A stretch of DNA of 64,000 bases, from contig NZ_FNGM01000013.1 of NCBI RefSeq assembly GCF_900102965.1, positions 62,001 to 126,000 of the forward strand, in the 5' to 3' direction. Below, piece after piece: positions 16,718-25,515 of this stretch. A program made the translations under genes and the position numbers. Position 1 is the first letter of the stretch; each line of letters opens with the position of its first letter. This DNA comes from Paenibacillus jilunlii (GTDB taxonomy: Bacteria; Bacillota; Bacilli; Paenibacillales; Paenibacillaceae). The notes beneath the pieces are model-generated. The model worked only from the letters and a program-made list of their open reading frames with translations, had not been told where the DNA came from and did not search any database.

Positions 16718-17619
16718 TGGTGTTAGAAACCAACGGATTGACCAAAAAATATAATAACCAGCTTGTAGTAAATAATCTCAATATGCATGTCCGGCAAGGG
16801 GAGATTTATGCTCTGCTTGGTCGTAATGGTGCCGGAAAGACGACAACTTTAAAGATGGTGATGGGTTTGGTAAAACAAACCCGCGGAGAGATTACCGTTT
16901 TCGGCGAAAAGCTGACTAGGTCCAATACAGGAGGATATAGAAGGATCGGGGCACTTATTGAAGCCCCGGCCTTTTATGAAAACTTAACTGCTGTAGAAAA
17001 TTTGAACTTGATTGCTTCTTTGCGGGGTATCCATAACAAAAATGCAGTGAACAACACATTGGAATTAGTAGGATTGGAGAACGATACAAACAAGAAATCA
17101 GGAAAATTCTCTTTGGGCATGAAGCAACGCCTTGGAATTGCATTAGCCTTAATGCATGATCCTGAATTTATTATTTTGGATGAACCAACGAATAGCCTTG
17201 ATCCAGCAGGTATTCAGCAAATGCGTTCACTCATTCTCAGTCTAAGCAAAGAAGCAGGAACGTCCATACTCATTTCTAGTCATATTCTAAGTGAGGTGGA
17301 ACAGCTTGCCGATACCATAGGAATTATTCATCAAGGATGCCTAATTGAAGAAGTCCCCATGAATGAAATAAGGCTGCGTAATCGCCATTTTATAAAAATG
17401 GTAGTATCCAGTACAGCCTTAGCCGTACCCATTCTAGAGAAGCAGTTAGGGATTACCGATTTCGATGTTGAAAGCGACTATATTCTAAAAATTTATGAAA
17501 TAGAAAGAAACATGGAGGACGTAAACAGGTACTTTCATGATGCCCATATTGGTGTTAGCGAAATCAGTATGAACAAAGGGAATTTGGAAGAATACTTTAT
17601 GAAAATAACAGGGGGGTGA
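16714..17619 (+). CDS. ABC transporter ATP-binding protein (BcrA-like)
   Basis: 301 residues, coupled by 4-bp overlap to the previous gene. Walker A GRNGAGKTT, signature FSLGMKQRLGIALALMHDP, Walker B FIILDEPTNSLDP, switch SSHILSEVEQLAD. The roughly 80-residue C-terminal extension is normal for BcrA/lantibiotic immunity (LanF) ATPases. With the next gene it would form a second exporter in the same operon, expelling a peptide such as bacitracin or a lantibiotic. Confidence 0.9.
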   Translation: MMVLETNGLTKKYNNQLVVNNLNMHVRQGEIYALLGRNGAGKTTTLKMVMGLVKQTRGEITVFGEKLTRSNTGGYRRIGALIEAPAFYENLTAVENLNLIASLRGIHNKNAVNNTLELVGLENDTNKKSGKFSLGMKQRLGIALALMHDPEFIILDEPTNSLDPAGIQQMRSLILSLSKEAGTSILISSHILSEVEQLADTIGIIHQGCLIEEVPMNEIRLRNRHFIKMVVSSTALAVPILEKQLGITDFDVESDYILKIYEIERNMEDVNRYFHDAHIGVSEISMNKGNLEEYFMKITGG

Positions 17620-17626
17620 ACTAATA

Positions 17627-18352
17627 TTGCTTAGATTCATTCGAGCTGAGTTTATGAAAATCAAAGGCTCCAGTATAATCTGGGTTTGCCTTGCTGGTTG
17701 TTGTATTCTTCCGTTAATCGGTTTTGTTGTAAATCTAGAGGCATCTGCTCAAACCACATGGAGCTCCTATGCCGCTCAAAATTTATGGTTGGCAATATTG
17801 CTGTTGTGGCCCTGCATATTTGGACTTATTGGTACTTATATCTTCACAAGGGAATCCATAGAGAATACATACCGGAATCTGTTTATAATCCCTGTTGGCC
17901 GTGTACGATTAGCCATAGCAAAATTAGCTGCACTACTTCTGATTATTTTAGCGATGGCCTCTCTATCCTACTTGCTCAACTTTCTTGGCTTGTTTATTGG
18001 AATACCTTTTGAAACGGCTTCATTTTGGGATGGGTTGATAACCTATTTGAAGTCTGGCTTACTTATGTTCTTTAGCCTTTTACCAGTCCTATCAGTCGCG
18101 GTAATTTGCCGTAAAAGTTATCTTATTGCTATTTGTGCAACGATTATGTACGCAGTGTTATCCTTTGTTGGAGTCTGGTCATCTGTGCTATCCTCTATCT
18201 TACCCATCGTTACTATTCTGAGGGTTAGCCAGGTTACATCCATCAATATTGATTTTGCATTTCCCATGAGTGTTTCATATTCTAGTATGGCGGTTATTGG
18301 CGTTGTTTCCGTGGTCAGTATTTTATGGGTATCAAAAAAACAGGATTTATAG
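17627..18352 (+). CDS. ABC-2-type permease (BcrB-like)
   Basis: 241 residues from a TTG after GGGGGGTGA. Six hydrophobic segments are visible: near 15-36, 55-75 (LAILLLWPCIFGLIGTYIF), 100-125, 143-160, 165-190 and 220-237. The sequence IFTRESIENTYRNLFIIPVG between helices is typical of ABC-2 permeases of the lantibiotic/bacitracin group. It is the last gene of the island 2 operon; att-like site 3 follows 70 bp later. Confidence 0.85.
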   Translation: MLRFIRAEFMKIKGSSIIWVCLAGCCILPLIGFVVNLEASAQTTWSSYAAQNLWLAILLLWPCIFGLIGTYIFTRESIENTYRNLFIIPVGRVRLAIAKLAALLLIILAMASLSYLLNFLGLFIGIPFETASFWDGLITYLKSGLLMFFSLLPVLSVAVICRKSYLIAICATIMYAVLSFVGVWSSVLSSILPIVTILRVSQVTSINIDFAFPMSVSYSSMAVIGVVSVVSILWVSKKQDL

Positions 18353-18423
18353 GTTATTTTTTCAACAATAAACCCTTGTGAGAACATACGTATTTATCAA
18401 GGGCACCCAATTGAGCACCCGAA

Positions 18424-18470
18424 AATTTCGCCCTATAAATGTTACGGTGAACCGTATCATAAGTAGCGAA
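18424..18470 (+). repeat. att-like site 3, right end of island 2
   Basis: 18424-18464 matches 11588-11628 at 39 of 41 bases. The GAACCGTATCATAAGTAG part is identical to the rlmH end and reads GEPYHK-stop. The rest of 18353-18722 shows no ORF; it should hold the promoter of the AraC gene. Confidence 0.75.
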
Positions 18471-18722
18471 GATTCAACATGTGTTCCTTAAGATTCGGCT
18501 AATTTAATTGATAGGGTACAGACGAAATAGTGATACCTTTATGATGAGAATCCGAAAAAGTAGGACCCAAACGTTTGAATTGTCATTGAATGATAACGTT
18601 GATATTATCCAAAGGCGAGTTAAGCAAAAAATATCCTCTCTTTTCCGCAAGTAGAATCAAGCAATGCAATTTCCATTACTCTACAATGACTATAGAGTGG
18701 TTGAAACGAGGTGAACAGTCGA

Positions 18723-19691
18723 ATGTACGAGTGGCACAAGCAAATCCAAATAATCGTTAATGAAATTGACGAGTGTATTAAGAATCGTAACAGTGAAGCA
18801 ATAACGCTACGATTTCTTTCTCGCAAGTTAGGTTATTCCGAATTTCATACTACGAGAAAATTTAGGGAAATATCGGGTATGCAATTTAGGGATTATCTGC
18901 GGCATAGAAAATTAGCCTTTGCACTAAAAGAGGTTCGGGATAGTGAAAGAAGCATTTTGGATATTGCTTTTGATTATGGTTTTTCATCACATGAAGCTTT
19001 TACCAGGGCTTTCAAGGGAACATATGGTGTAACTCCAAGTGAATACCGAAAAAAGCCTATGCCTGTCGCCCTTCGTACAAAAATAAACTCGTTCGACCGC
19101 TACTTTTTCGGATTTGGAGAGATTGGTATGATCAAATCTGCAGATGATGTTAACATTTATTTTGTAACCATTCCCGCACACAAATTTTTGCACATTAAAA
19201 ACTATGAGAGTAATGGGTATTGGGATTTTTGGCAAAAGCAAAGTCTTATTCCGGGACAGGACTGCGAAACAATTTGCGGCTTACTCGACAGTATCAAGGG
19301 CAAATTGGATGACGATGGCGGGAGTGAAGCTAACGGCGGCAGCGGTCAGATTATGGCTTACATTAATGACCCGGATGGCAGACTCTGCGATTGGGGTATT
19401 GCACGTACAGAATGTTTTGGTGTACGTCTTCCTTTTGATTATAAAGGTGAAGTACCACCACAAATGCTTATGATTGATGTTCCCGAAGCCGAGTATATTG
19501 TTTTTGAACATGGGCCATTCAATTATGAGCAGGAAAATCGTAGAGTAGAGGAAAAGATGGAAAGGGCAATGGCAACTTTTGATTTTCCAGACACGGGTTA
19601 CTGCTTTGATGCTTCCCCTGGGAGAATCATTTACGTTTATCACGATCCGGAGCGGTTTTTGAAGTATATCAGGCCAGTACGGAAGCTATAA
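18723..19691 (+). CDS. AraC-family regulator with GyrI-like effector domain
   Basis: 322 residues from an ATG at 18723, eight bases after GAGGTGA (a GTG four codons earlier is less well placed). Residues 1-110 hold two helix-turn-helix units; the second is DIAFDYGFSSHEAFTRAFKG followed by YGVTPSEYRK. Residues 125-320 resemble the GyrI/BmrR small-molecule domain, with AEYIVFEHGPFN. Such regulators bind drugs or other ligands and often control efflux. A TetR gene follows. Confidence 0.85.
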   Translation: MYEWHKQIQIIVNEIDECIKNRNSEAITLRFLSRKLGYSEFHTTRKFREISGMQFRDYLRHRKLAFALKEVRDSERSILDIAFDYGFSSHEAFTRAFKGTYGVTPSEYRKKPMPVALRTKINSFDRYFFGFGEIGMIKSADDVNIYFVTIPAHKFLHIKNYESNGYWDFWQKQSLIPGQDCETICGLLDSIKGKLDDDGGSEANGGSGQIMAYINDPDGRLCDWGIARTECFGVRLPFDYKGEVPPQMLMIDVPEAEYIVFEHGPFNYEQENRRVEEKMERAMATFDFPDTGYCFDASPGRIIYVYHDPERFLKYIRPVRKL

Positions 19692-19805
19692 TCAATAAAA
19701 AGCACCTGCCCATAGCCTATACCTAAAAGCATAACAACCATCAACAAATAGGGCCTGATTTTTGTTACAATGTAGACAACGGAACAATTAGGGACGGTGA
19801 ACAAC

Positions 19806-20375
19806 ATGGGGCGAAAGCAAGCTTTTACAAAATCGGAGTTGCTTGACCAAACCAAGAAGGTACTTATCGAACACGGTTATGAGGGTTTTCATCTCAAATT
19901 ATTATCAGGGAATCTGGTTGGAGCAAGAAGCACAATATACCAGTATTATGCTAACAAAGAAGAGATTGTTGCGGCTTGTATGAAGCGCGCAATGGAAAAT
20001 GTACTACAAAAAGCGTCGGCAATTGATGAGACTGATTGCATGGAAGCTCTTCAGCAGCTGCTTACAGTATATCTCGAGGAAGCAGATTTCCATCAACTGC
20101 TTGGAGATGCGCATAAAATTAATAAAGCCAACTCTTCTGCGGCGGCCAATGATATTGAGTTTGTTGATCAAGCACATACGACTTTAAAAAAACAACTTGA
20201 GCGGTTGTTCGTTCTTGCGCAGCAAGAGGGACACTTAAATACCAGTATTCCGCTTCCTGTCGTCATAGGTGTCTTTTTTAACCTTATTGATACACCGAAT
20301 ATGATGAATATTCCTACACCTCAGTGGAGTAGGTTATTGTTCCAAATGTGGTTAGGAGGAGCAGGAAGACGTTAA
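19806..20375 (+). CDS. TetR-family repressor
   Basis: 189 residues from an ATG with GGACGGTGA upstream. The N-terminal HTH reads LKLLSGNLVGARSTIYQYYANKEEIVAACM. The C-terminal ligand domain is not assignable. Two palindromes with the same half-site TGACAC lie between this gene and the ABC transporter downstream, so it probably represses that transporter. Confidence 0.88.
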   Translation: MGRKQAFTKSELLDQTKKVLIEHGYEGFHLKLLSGNLVGARSTIYQYYANKEEIVAACMKRAMENVLQKASAIDETDCMEALQQLLTVYLEEADFHQLLGDAHKINKANSSAAANDIEFVDQAHTTLKKQLERLFVLAQQEGHLNTSIPLPVVIGVFFNLIDTPNMMNIPTPQWSRLLFQMWLGGAGRR

Positions 20376-20391
20376 GAGGTAAGAAATGTAT

Positions 20392-20421
20392 TTGACACAT
20401 GTGTCATAAAAGGAGCATACT
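20392..20421 (+). promoter_or_regulatory. Promoter overlapping TetR operator 1
   Basis: TTGACA (20392-20397) and CATACT (20416-20421) are 18 bp apart. The perfect 14-bp palindrome TGACACATGTGTCA (20393-20406) covers the -35, a plain repression layout. Confidence 0.75.
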
Positions 20422-20451
20422 AAACACAAGTCAGATAGATGGCGATAAATT

Positions 20452-20465
20452 TGACACTTGTGTCA
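20452..20465 (+). promoter_or_regulatory. TetR operator 2
   Basis: TGACACTTGTGTCA differs from operator 1 at one central base and lies 59 bp downstream, before the ribosome binding site of the permease. Two spaced copies suggest cooperative binding or a roadblock. Confidence 0.7.
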
Positions 20466-20494
20466 TTTATTTAAGGGGAGGAGAGGAATAAACT

Positions 20495-21616
20495 ATGTTC
20501 TTAGCATTGAAGGAATTGAAACACAACAAGGCAAGGTTTCTGATGATTGCAATCATTTTTGTACTCATTTCCTGGCTGGTGTTCATATTATCAGGTTTGG
20601 GTAATGGGTTATCTACACTAGCAGCTTCCACATTCAAGAATATGCAGGCTGATTATGTGGTTTTTGAACAAGGATCGAAGGCTTCGATGAGTAAATCTTT
20701 ATTGCCGGGTGAACTGACAAAGCAATTAGCAGAGATGCCGAATGTAAAAGCTGTCTCACCGATGGGAACCATCATGGCATCGGTGATCAAAGGAAAAAGC
20801 ACAGCGAATGAGGATAAAGTAGATATAGCTATTATTGGGATTGATCCGGGGAGCTTTTTAGAGCCGGCAGTTATTGAAGGTACAGGGCTGACATCCGATA
20901 ATATGACGCAAGTTATAGTAAATAACACCATGAAAGACGAGGGATTTAAGCTTGGAGACACCTTCCAATTGGATGGCTCGACAGAATCGTTAACGATCAC
21001 CGGTTTTGTCAAGGATCAGACGTATAACCACGTTGCAGCTGTTTTTACACCGATTGCCGAGTGGCGGAAAATTGCATTTGCGGCACCAGGCTCGGATAAA
21101 GGTTTCACGGAACCCGTGAATGCGATAATGCTTCAAGGTGATGACATTGATTCCAATGCCTTAAATAAACAGTTGTCGGGTACCGATACGGTTACTCGTG
21201 CGGCAGCAGTGCAGGGCATGCCTGGCTATAAAGAAGAGAATGGCACGATCATGATGATGCTTGCGTTCCTGCTTGCGATTTCAGCATTCGTACTTGGCGT
21301 TTTCTTCTATGTATTTACGATGCAGAAGACCAACCAATTCGGGATTATGAAAGCAATCGGAGCAAAAAATGGATTCTTAGGCAAAGCTGTCGTTTCACAG
21401 GTATTTGTTTTGTCGCTCTCTAGCATTATAGTTGGCATAATCCTGACTTACGGGACAGCGGCAATTATGCCTAAAGGCATGCCATTCATGCTTGATCCGA
21501 AGCTGGTGTCCACATATTCATTCGTATTGCTGGTGATTTCATTGCTTAGTTCGTTGGTATCGGTACGCACGATTTCGAAAATTGATCCGCTTAAAGCGCT
21601 TGGGAGGGGTGAATAA
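20495..21616 (+). CDS. FtsX-type ABC transporter permease
   Basis: 373 residues; ATG after GGGGAGGAGAGGAA. An N-terminal helix (about 17-37, IAIIFVLISWLVFILSGLG), an outer domain (about 45-250) and three C-terminal helices (about 252-276, 300-325, 340-360) form the MacB/DevC topology. Conserved loop TNQFGIMKAIGAKNGF precedes the second C-terminal helix. It overlaps the ATPase start by one base. The substrate is unknown; regulation by the upstream TetR is likely. Confidence 0.88.
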   Translation: MFLALKELKHNKARFLMIAIIFVLISWLVFILSGLGNGLSTLAASTFKNMQADYVVFEQGSKASMSKSLLPGELTKQLAEMPNVKAVSPMGTIMASVIKGKSTANEDKVDIAIIGIDPGSFLEPAVIEGTGLTSDNMTQVIVNNTMKDEGFKLGDTFQLDGSTESLTITGFVKDQTYNHVAAVFTPIAEWRKIAFAAPGSDKGFTEPVNAIMLQGDDIDSNALNKQLSGTDTVTRAAAVQGMPGYKEENGTIMMMLAFLLAISAFVLGVFFYVFTMQKTNQFGIMKAIGAKNGFLGKAVVSQVFVLSLSSIIVGIILTYGTAAIMPKGMPFMLDPKLVSTYSFVLLVISLLSSLVSVRTISKIDPLKALGRGE

Positions 21617-22311
21617 TGACGAAGGGATTGCAAATTACGTCGGCTTCTAAGTATTACAATGAAGGATTGAATCGTATTTCGGCACTGGATAACGTGTCCA
21701 TTGAGGTGGAACCGGGTGAATTTATCGCGGTCGTAGGACCGTCCGGTTCGGGCAAAAGCACCTTTTTATCCGTCGCAGGTGCACTGCTTAAAGCCTCTGA
21801 GGGGGAAGTTAAGCTGAATGGCCAGGACATATCGAAGCTATCAGGCAATCAACTATCTGACATCCGATTACATGAGATTGGATTCATCATGCAGGCTTCA
21901 AATTTGGTTCCGTATCTGAACGTCCTTGATCAGTTGCTTGTCGTCAAGCGGATGTCGGGTAAGGTTAGCACAGCAGATAAAGCTTTTGCCGTAAAATTGC
22001 TTGAAGAACTGGGTCTAGGCACAAAGCTGAAAAGCTACCCGGAGGAGCTGTCTGGGGGCGAGAAACAGCGTACCGCCATTGCCCGGGCGTTAATGAATGA
22101 TCCCAATGTTATATTGGCGGACGAGCCTACAGCAAGTCTTGACACCAAGCGTGCCCATGAGGTTGTCTCCCTGATTGCCCGTGAGGTCAGAACACGTCAT
22201 AAAGCGGCGATTATGGTGACCCATGATGAAAGGCTGCTTACTTACTGCGACAGGGTATACCGGATGGAAGACGGCAAGTTATCATTAGCGAAAGTTGAGT
22301 CCATCCTTTAA
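21616..22311 (+). CDS. ABC transporter ATP-binding protein (LolD/DevA type)
   Basis: 231 residues, joined to the permease by TAATG. Walker A GPSGSGKST, signature LSGGEKQRTAIARALMNDP, Walker B VILADEPTASLDT, switch VTHDERLL. The length and motifs match DevA/YtrE/LolD subunits that drive FtsX permeases. Terminator at 22368. Confidence 0.92.
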   Translation: MTKGLQITSASKYYNEGLNRISALDNVSIEVEPGEFIAVVGPSGSGKSTFLSVAGALLKASEGEVKLNGQDISKLSGNQLSDIRLHEIGFIMQASNLVPYLNVLDQLLVVKRMSGKVSTADKAFAVKLLEELGLGTKLKSYPEELSGGEKQRTAIARALMNDPNVILADEPTASLDTKRAHEVVSLIAREVRTRHKAAIMVTHDERLLTYCDRVYRMEDGKLSLAKVESIL

Positions 22312-22367
22312 GATAGCGATCCTTGATTTGGGCTGGGCTTGAATCCCTTTAGGTTTATGCAGCTATG

Positions 22368-22403
22368 AGATGACTTCTGAATTGATCAGGAGTCATCTTT
22401 TTT
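22368..22403 (+). terminator. Terminator of the TetR-controlled ABC operon
   Basis: AGATGACTTCTGA pairs with TCAGGAGTCATCT (one G-U), followed by a run of six T. The next 270 bp (22404-22675) show no supported gene. Confidence 0.8.
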
Positions 22404-22675
22404 AGGTTCAGATCATAGCAGAGTATGCAAATTGGCTGAGCTTTTTAATGAATCGTGCTGATGTTAGAGCTACTCCTTTCTTGAAGGGCTGTGAGACACT
22501 CGGATGTTTTTTAACGGCTGCCGAGGAATTGCCTATTCTGTCCTCATCGCGATCGAGTTCCCCACGACTTCTCTGATATCTCCATTACTGAGCAAAAGAC
22601 ACAATTCTCACTATGGGTGATTCGCTAAAGCTGAACCTGCATTTACCGATCGTACACTACAATTCAGGTTGAATT

Positions 22676-24604
22676 CTACAAGGGCTCACTTTGGCCGTTA
22701 GTTTTTCGTTTATAATTTTTCTCCACAGGAATTTGGAAGCTCCAGTCTCCGGCAAGCGTATGCTCCTGAGCCGGGTCATCGAACAGGACTAAACCTTTTA
22801 CGTTGACTTTCAATATGAATTTGTCTGGCGGAGTCCTGGTAAAAGAATAATTGATGGTGCCGTTTTTGGCCAACATTACACCTGAATCCGTAGTGATGCC
22901 TGGAACCGCCTGTTTCGTTGAGGCGTCCAATTGAAAAACCGGCTTTACCGATTGTTTCACCCATTGCGACTCCGATATCATGTTAGAATGTTTCATTGTG
23001 TAGCGGATAATTAGGCGCTGGCCGTCGAAAAGGTAATCTTGAATGAGAAGGGTATAGCCTTTGTCTGTTTTGCCGGATATTAAAACCATTTCGTTATTTC
23101 CGCTTGTCGGTATCAGCACTTGATCGCCATCTTCAGAGAAGATAAAGTGCAGCTTTACCATGAGCGCGGAGGTAAATGAATTCTTGAAGCTGAATAGTAC
23201 CACCGCGCAGACGAGCAACACGATCATCGATACGGCGGCTGCCCTGGAATGGAATAAGCGTCGTTGCTGGGGGGATATTCTTTGTTTCGGTGTCAGGCCT
23301 TGTTCGGGGAGCCCGGCCGTTACCCGCCCGATCTCACTATGAACCTCTTCCGGAACAGCCGCATGCGCCTGATTGAGGCCGGAAATCGGGAACCGTGTCT
23401 CAAACGAGGTTGCCTTCCTGCTGCTGTGTGCAGTAATACTCCCTCCGTGTACCTCGATAATGCTTTTGGCGATGGCCAGTCCGAGACCTGTACCCCCGGT
23501 CTGTTTCGACCTGGAGCGCTCCACCCGGTAAAAGCGGTCGAAAATAAAAGGCAAATCCTGTTCCGGAATGGGGTCTCCATAATTTTGGATCCGCACGGCC
23601 AGCACATCCCCATCCTTAGCAATATCGATATCAATATATTTGCCCGCCTCCCCGTACTGTATGGCATTGGCGATTATATTCTCGTACGCCCGTACCAGCA
23701 ACCCCCCGTCTGCTTGGATCTTGAATTCTCCTTCTTGCATGTTCAGCCTGATTTCCATGCCTGCGTTCTCCGTAACCGGCACGAATTCCTCTTTCAGCTG
23801 ATAGATCAGCCCGGCGATATCGAGCTCGCTCAGTTCCAGAGGCATCCCGTTGTTGATTCGCGTATATTCGAACAGTTCGTCGATCAATCGCCGAAGCGCC
23901 AAGGATTTCTCATACGCGATGTTGACGTAATAACGCATCTCTACTTCATCCGGATACCGGTCCTCTTCGATCACTTCGAGAAAGCCGAGAATTGAGGTCA
24001 GAGGGGTGCGCAGGTCATGCGATACACCGGTAATTAAATCATTTTTGGTCTTTTCCGCCTTGCGTTCCTCCGCTATCGAATGCTTCAACTGCATACTCAT
24101 CTGGTTGATACTGAGCGCGACCTCGCCCAATTTGTTGCCGGAAATTTCCGGAATTTGGTGGTCGAACTGCCCGCTGGCAATCTTCTCACAACCGCGCGTA
24201 ATCTCCGCCAGATAATGATCCCATTCGCTGCTGAGCTGATTTATACTCTCTGCGACAACGCTTAACTCATCCTTGCCCTTGACCGTCACCTCACGCCCGA
24301 ACCGACCCGCCGATAGTTCCTGCAACCCTGCGTTGATTTCGCGCAAATCCTGAACCAAGCGAAGGCTGGCAAGGAAGAAAGTGACGGGAAAGAGAATGAT
24401 ACCCGCTATAATCATCACGCGAACGGATCCAGCATGCTCAATGCTCCAATTGATCGGGGCAGCCACGTATTTGATTTTTTGCAGGGCTCCCGCCATAAAA
24501 TAACCGAAAAAAATAGCTGCGCCTGTTAAAACCAGGCTTGCAACCATGATCAGCATTAGTCTCCAACGAATCGTATACAGCCACTGTGGTTGGATCCTAC
24601 TCAC
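22676..24604 (-). CDS. Sensor histidine kinase with extra C-terminal membrane helix and ectodomain
   Basis: 642 residues, far longer than related VanS-like kinases. Two N-terminal helices (15-38, 62-80) have almost no loop sensor, followed by two HAMP-like segments (about 81-182), the phospho-acceptor SHDLRTP (H196), and an ATP domain with GGTGLGLAIAKSI (370-382). The kinase should end near 410. A linker, a third helix (about 455-473) and a 165-residue domain (475-642) follow. That domain holds TDKGYTLLIQDYLFDGQRL, like the outer DUF4179/DUF5643 domains of Bacillota anti-sigma factors. It would sit outside the cell. The frame is continuous, so it is a natural fusion. It overlaps the regulator gene by 8 bp. 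Confidence 0.85.
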   Translation of the reverse strand: MSRIQPQWLYTIRWRLMLIMVASLVLTGAAIFFGYFMAGALQKIKYVAAPINWSIEHAGSVRVMIIAGIILFPVTFFLASLRLVQDLREINAGLQELSAGRFGREVTVKGKDELSVVAESINQLSSEWDHYLAEITRGCEKIASGQFDHQIPEISGNKLGEVALSINQMSMQLKHSIAEERKAEKTKNDLITGVSHDLRTPLTSILGFLEVIEEDRYPDEVEMRYYVNIAYEKSLALRRLIDELFEYTRINNGMPLELSELDIAGLIYQLKEEFVPVTENAGMEIRLNMQEGEFKIQADGGLLVRAYENIIANAIQYGEAGKYIDIDIAKDGDVLAVRIQNYGDPIPEQDLPFIFDRFYRVERSRSKQTGGTGLGLAIAKSIIEVHGGSITAHSSRKATSFETRFPISGLNQAHAAVPEEVHSEIGRVTAGLPEQGLTPKQRISPQQRRLFHSRAAAVSMIVLLVCAVVLFSFKNSFTSALMVKLHFIFSEDGDQVLIPTSGNNEMVLISGKTDKGYTLLIQDYLFDGQRLIIRYTMKHSNMISESQWVKQSVKPVFQLDASTKQAVPGITTDSGVMLAKNGTINYSFTRTPPDKFILKVNVKGLVLFDDPAQEHTLAGDWSFQIPVEKNYKRKTNGQSEPL

Positions 24605-25310
24605 CCCTTGCTTTTAGATCGCTTTCAATTTTGTATCCAATCCCCCACACGGTTTTGATTATCCGCGGTTCGCGCGGATTAGGTTCTATCTTCTCACGGA
24701 GCTTTCGGATATGAACCATGATGCTATTTTTCGACTCCATAAAGGGCTCGTTCCAGACCTCTTCGTAGATGCGATCCATGCTCAGCACCATCCCTCTATT
24801 GACTGCCAGCATGTGAAGGAGCGCGAACTCGCGGGGAGTCAACTTGATTTCCTGCTGATCGACCGTCACCGTATGAGACGCAATATTAATAACGACGTTT
24901 TCGATATATATTTCGTTCGCGTTAGCCGGAACGGAGTTGAAGTGGTTCATCCTTCGAAGCTGCGACTTGATCCGTGCGACCAGCTCGAGCGGGTTGAATG
25001 GTTTGGTTACGTAGTCATCGGCGCCGATACTGAGGCCTGATATTTTATCGATATCTTGGTCTTTAGCTGAGAGCATGATGATGGGAATAGGATTCGTTTC
25101 TCGTATTTTCATACAAGCTTGCAATCCGTCCATCTTGGGCATCATCAGATCAAGTACAATTAAGTCGACTGGCTGGGACTGCAGAATCTCCAGTGCCTCC
25201 AGGCCATTCGACGCTTGCAGGAGCTTGTAGCCTTCATTATTGAAATAAATACTCATTAATTGGATAATTTCTGCTTCGTCATCCACCATCAAAATCGTAC
25301 TTCCCGCCAT
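24597..25310 (-). CDS. OmpR-family response regulator
   Basis: 237 residues from an ATG at 25310 after GGGAGGAT; the longer open frame is rejected. The receiver has DD (10-11), D54 in LIVLDLMMPKM, and K in DYVTKPFNP. The winged helix has LTPREFALLHMLAVNRG and ends IIKTVWGIGYKIE. It is upstream of, and overlaps, the kinase gene. A solute-binding protein gene is divergent; the shared 200-bp region has TGATAAG repeats, a possible binding site. Confidence 0.92.
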   Translation of the reverse strand: MAGSTILMVDDEAEIIQLMSIYFNNEGYKLLQASNGLEALEILQSQPVDLIVLDLMMPKMDGLQACMKIRETNPIPIIMLSAKDQDIDKISGLSIGADDYVTKPFNPLELVARIKSQLRRMNHFNSVPANANEIYIENVVINIASHTVTVDQQEIKLTPREFALLHMLAVNRGMVLSMDRIYEEVWNEPFMESKNSIMVHIRKLREKIEPNPREPRIIKTVWGIGYKIESDLKARGE

Positions 25311-25414
25311 AGATCCTCCCTTGACTCCTGTATCTTTCATAAATTGAAGAGCATCACGACAATTATAAGCGATATTTCTTATGCAATGAATAACGGCAGC
25401 ATTATTTAAGGAAA

Positions 25415-25460
25415 TGATAAGAATTTCGGTAGATAGCTGATAAGCTTTCTCTTCTATACT
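25415..25460 (+). promoter_or_regulatory. TGATAAG repeats and -10 before the solute-binding protein
   Basis: TGATAAG at 25415 and 25438 are 23 bp apart (about two helical turns) with TAGATAG between. TATACT at 25455-25460 is a good -10 while the -35 region lies within the second repeat. Activation by the divergent response regulator is a guess. Confidence 0.4.
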
Positions 25461-25515
25461 TAGTTCAGCACAAGCGAATAATTGTTTGAACAACAAATGA
25501 GTGGAGGTTTTATTT

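Larger units (their letters stand above)
11613..18464. mobile_element. Island 2: resistance-type ABC/two-component island
   Basis: About 6.8 kb between att-like copies 2 and 3. Its left end (GAGGCGAAAAAATC) and right end (AAAATTTCGCCC) again form an imperfect inverted repeat. It holds a response regulator, kinase, a large FtsX permease with ATPase, and BcrA/BcrB-like genes. No recombinase is present. Boundaries come from the repeats only. Confidence 0.55.

Noticed and set aside
23264..23995. 243-codon plus-strand ORF opposite the kinase
   Set aside because: Antisense shadow of the histidine kinase; no motif or ribosome binding site.
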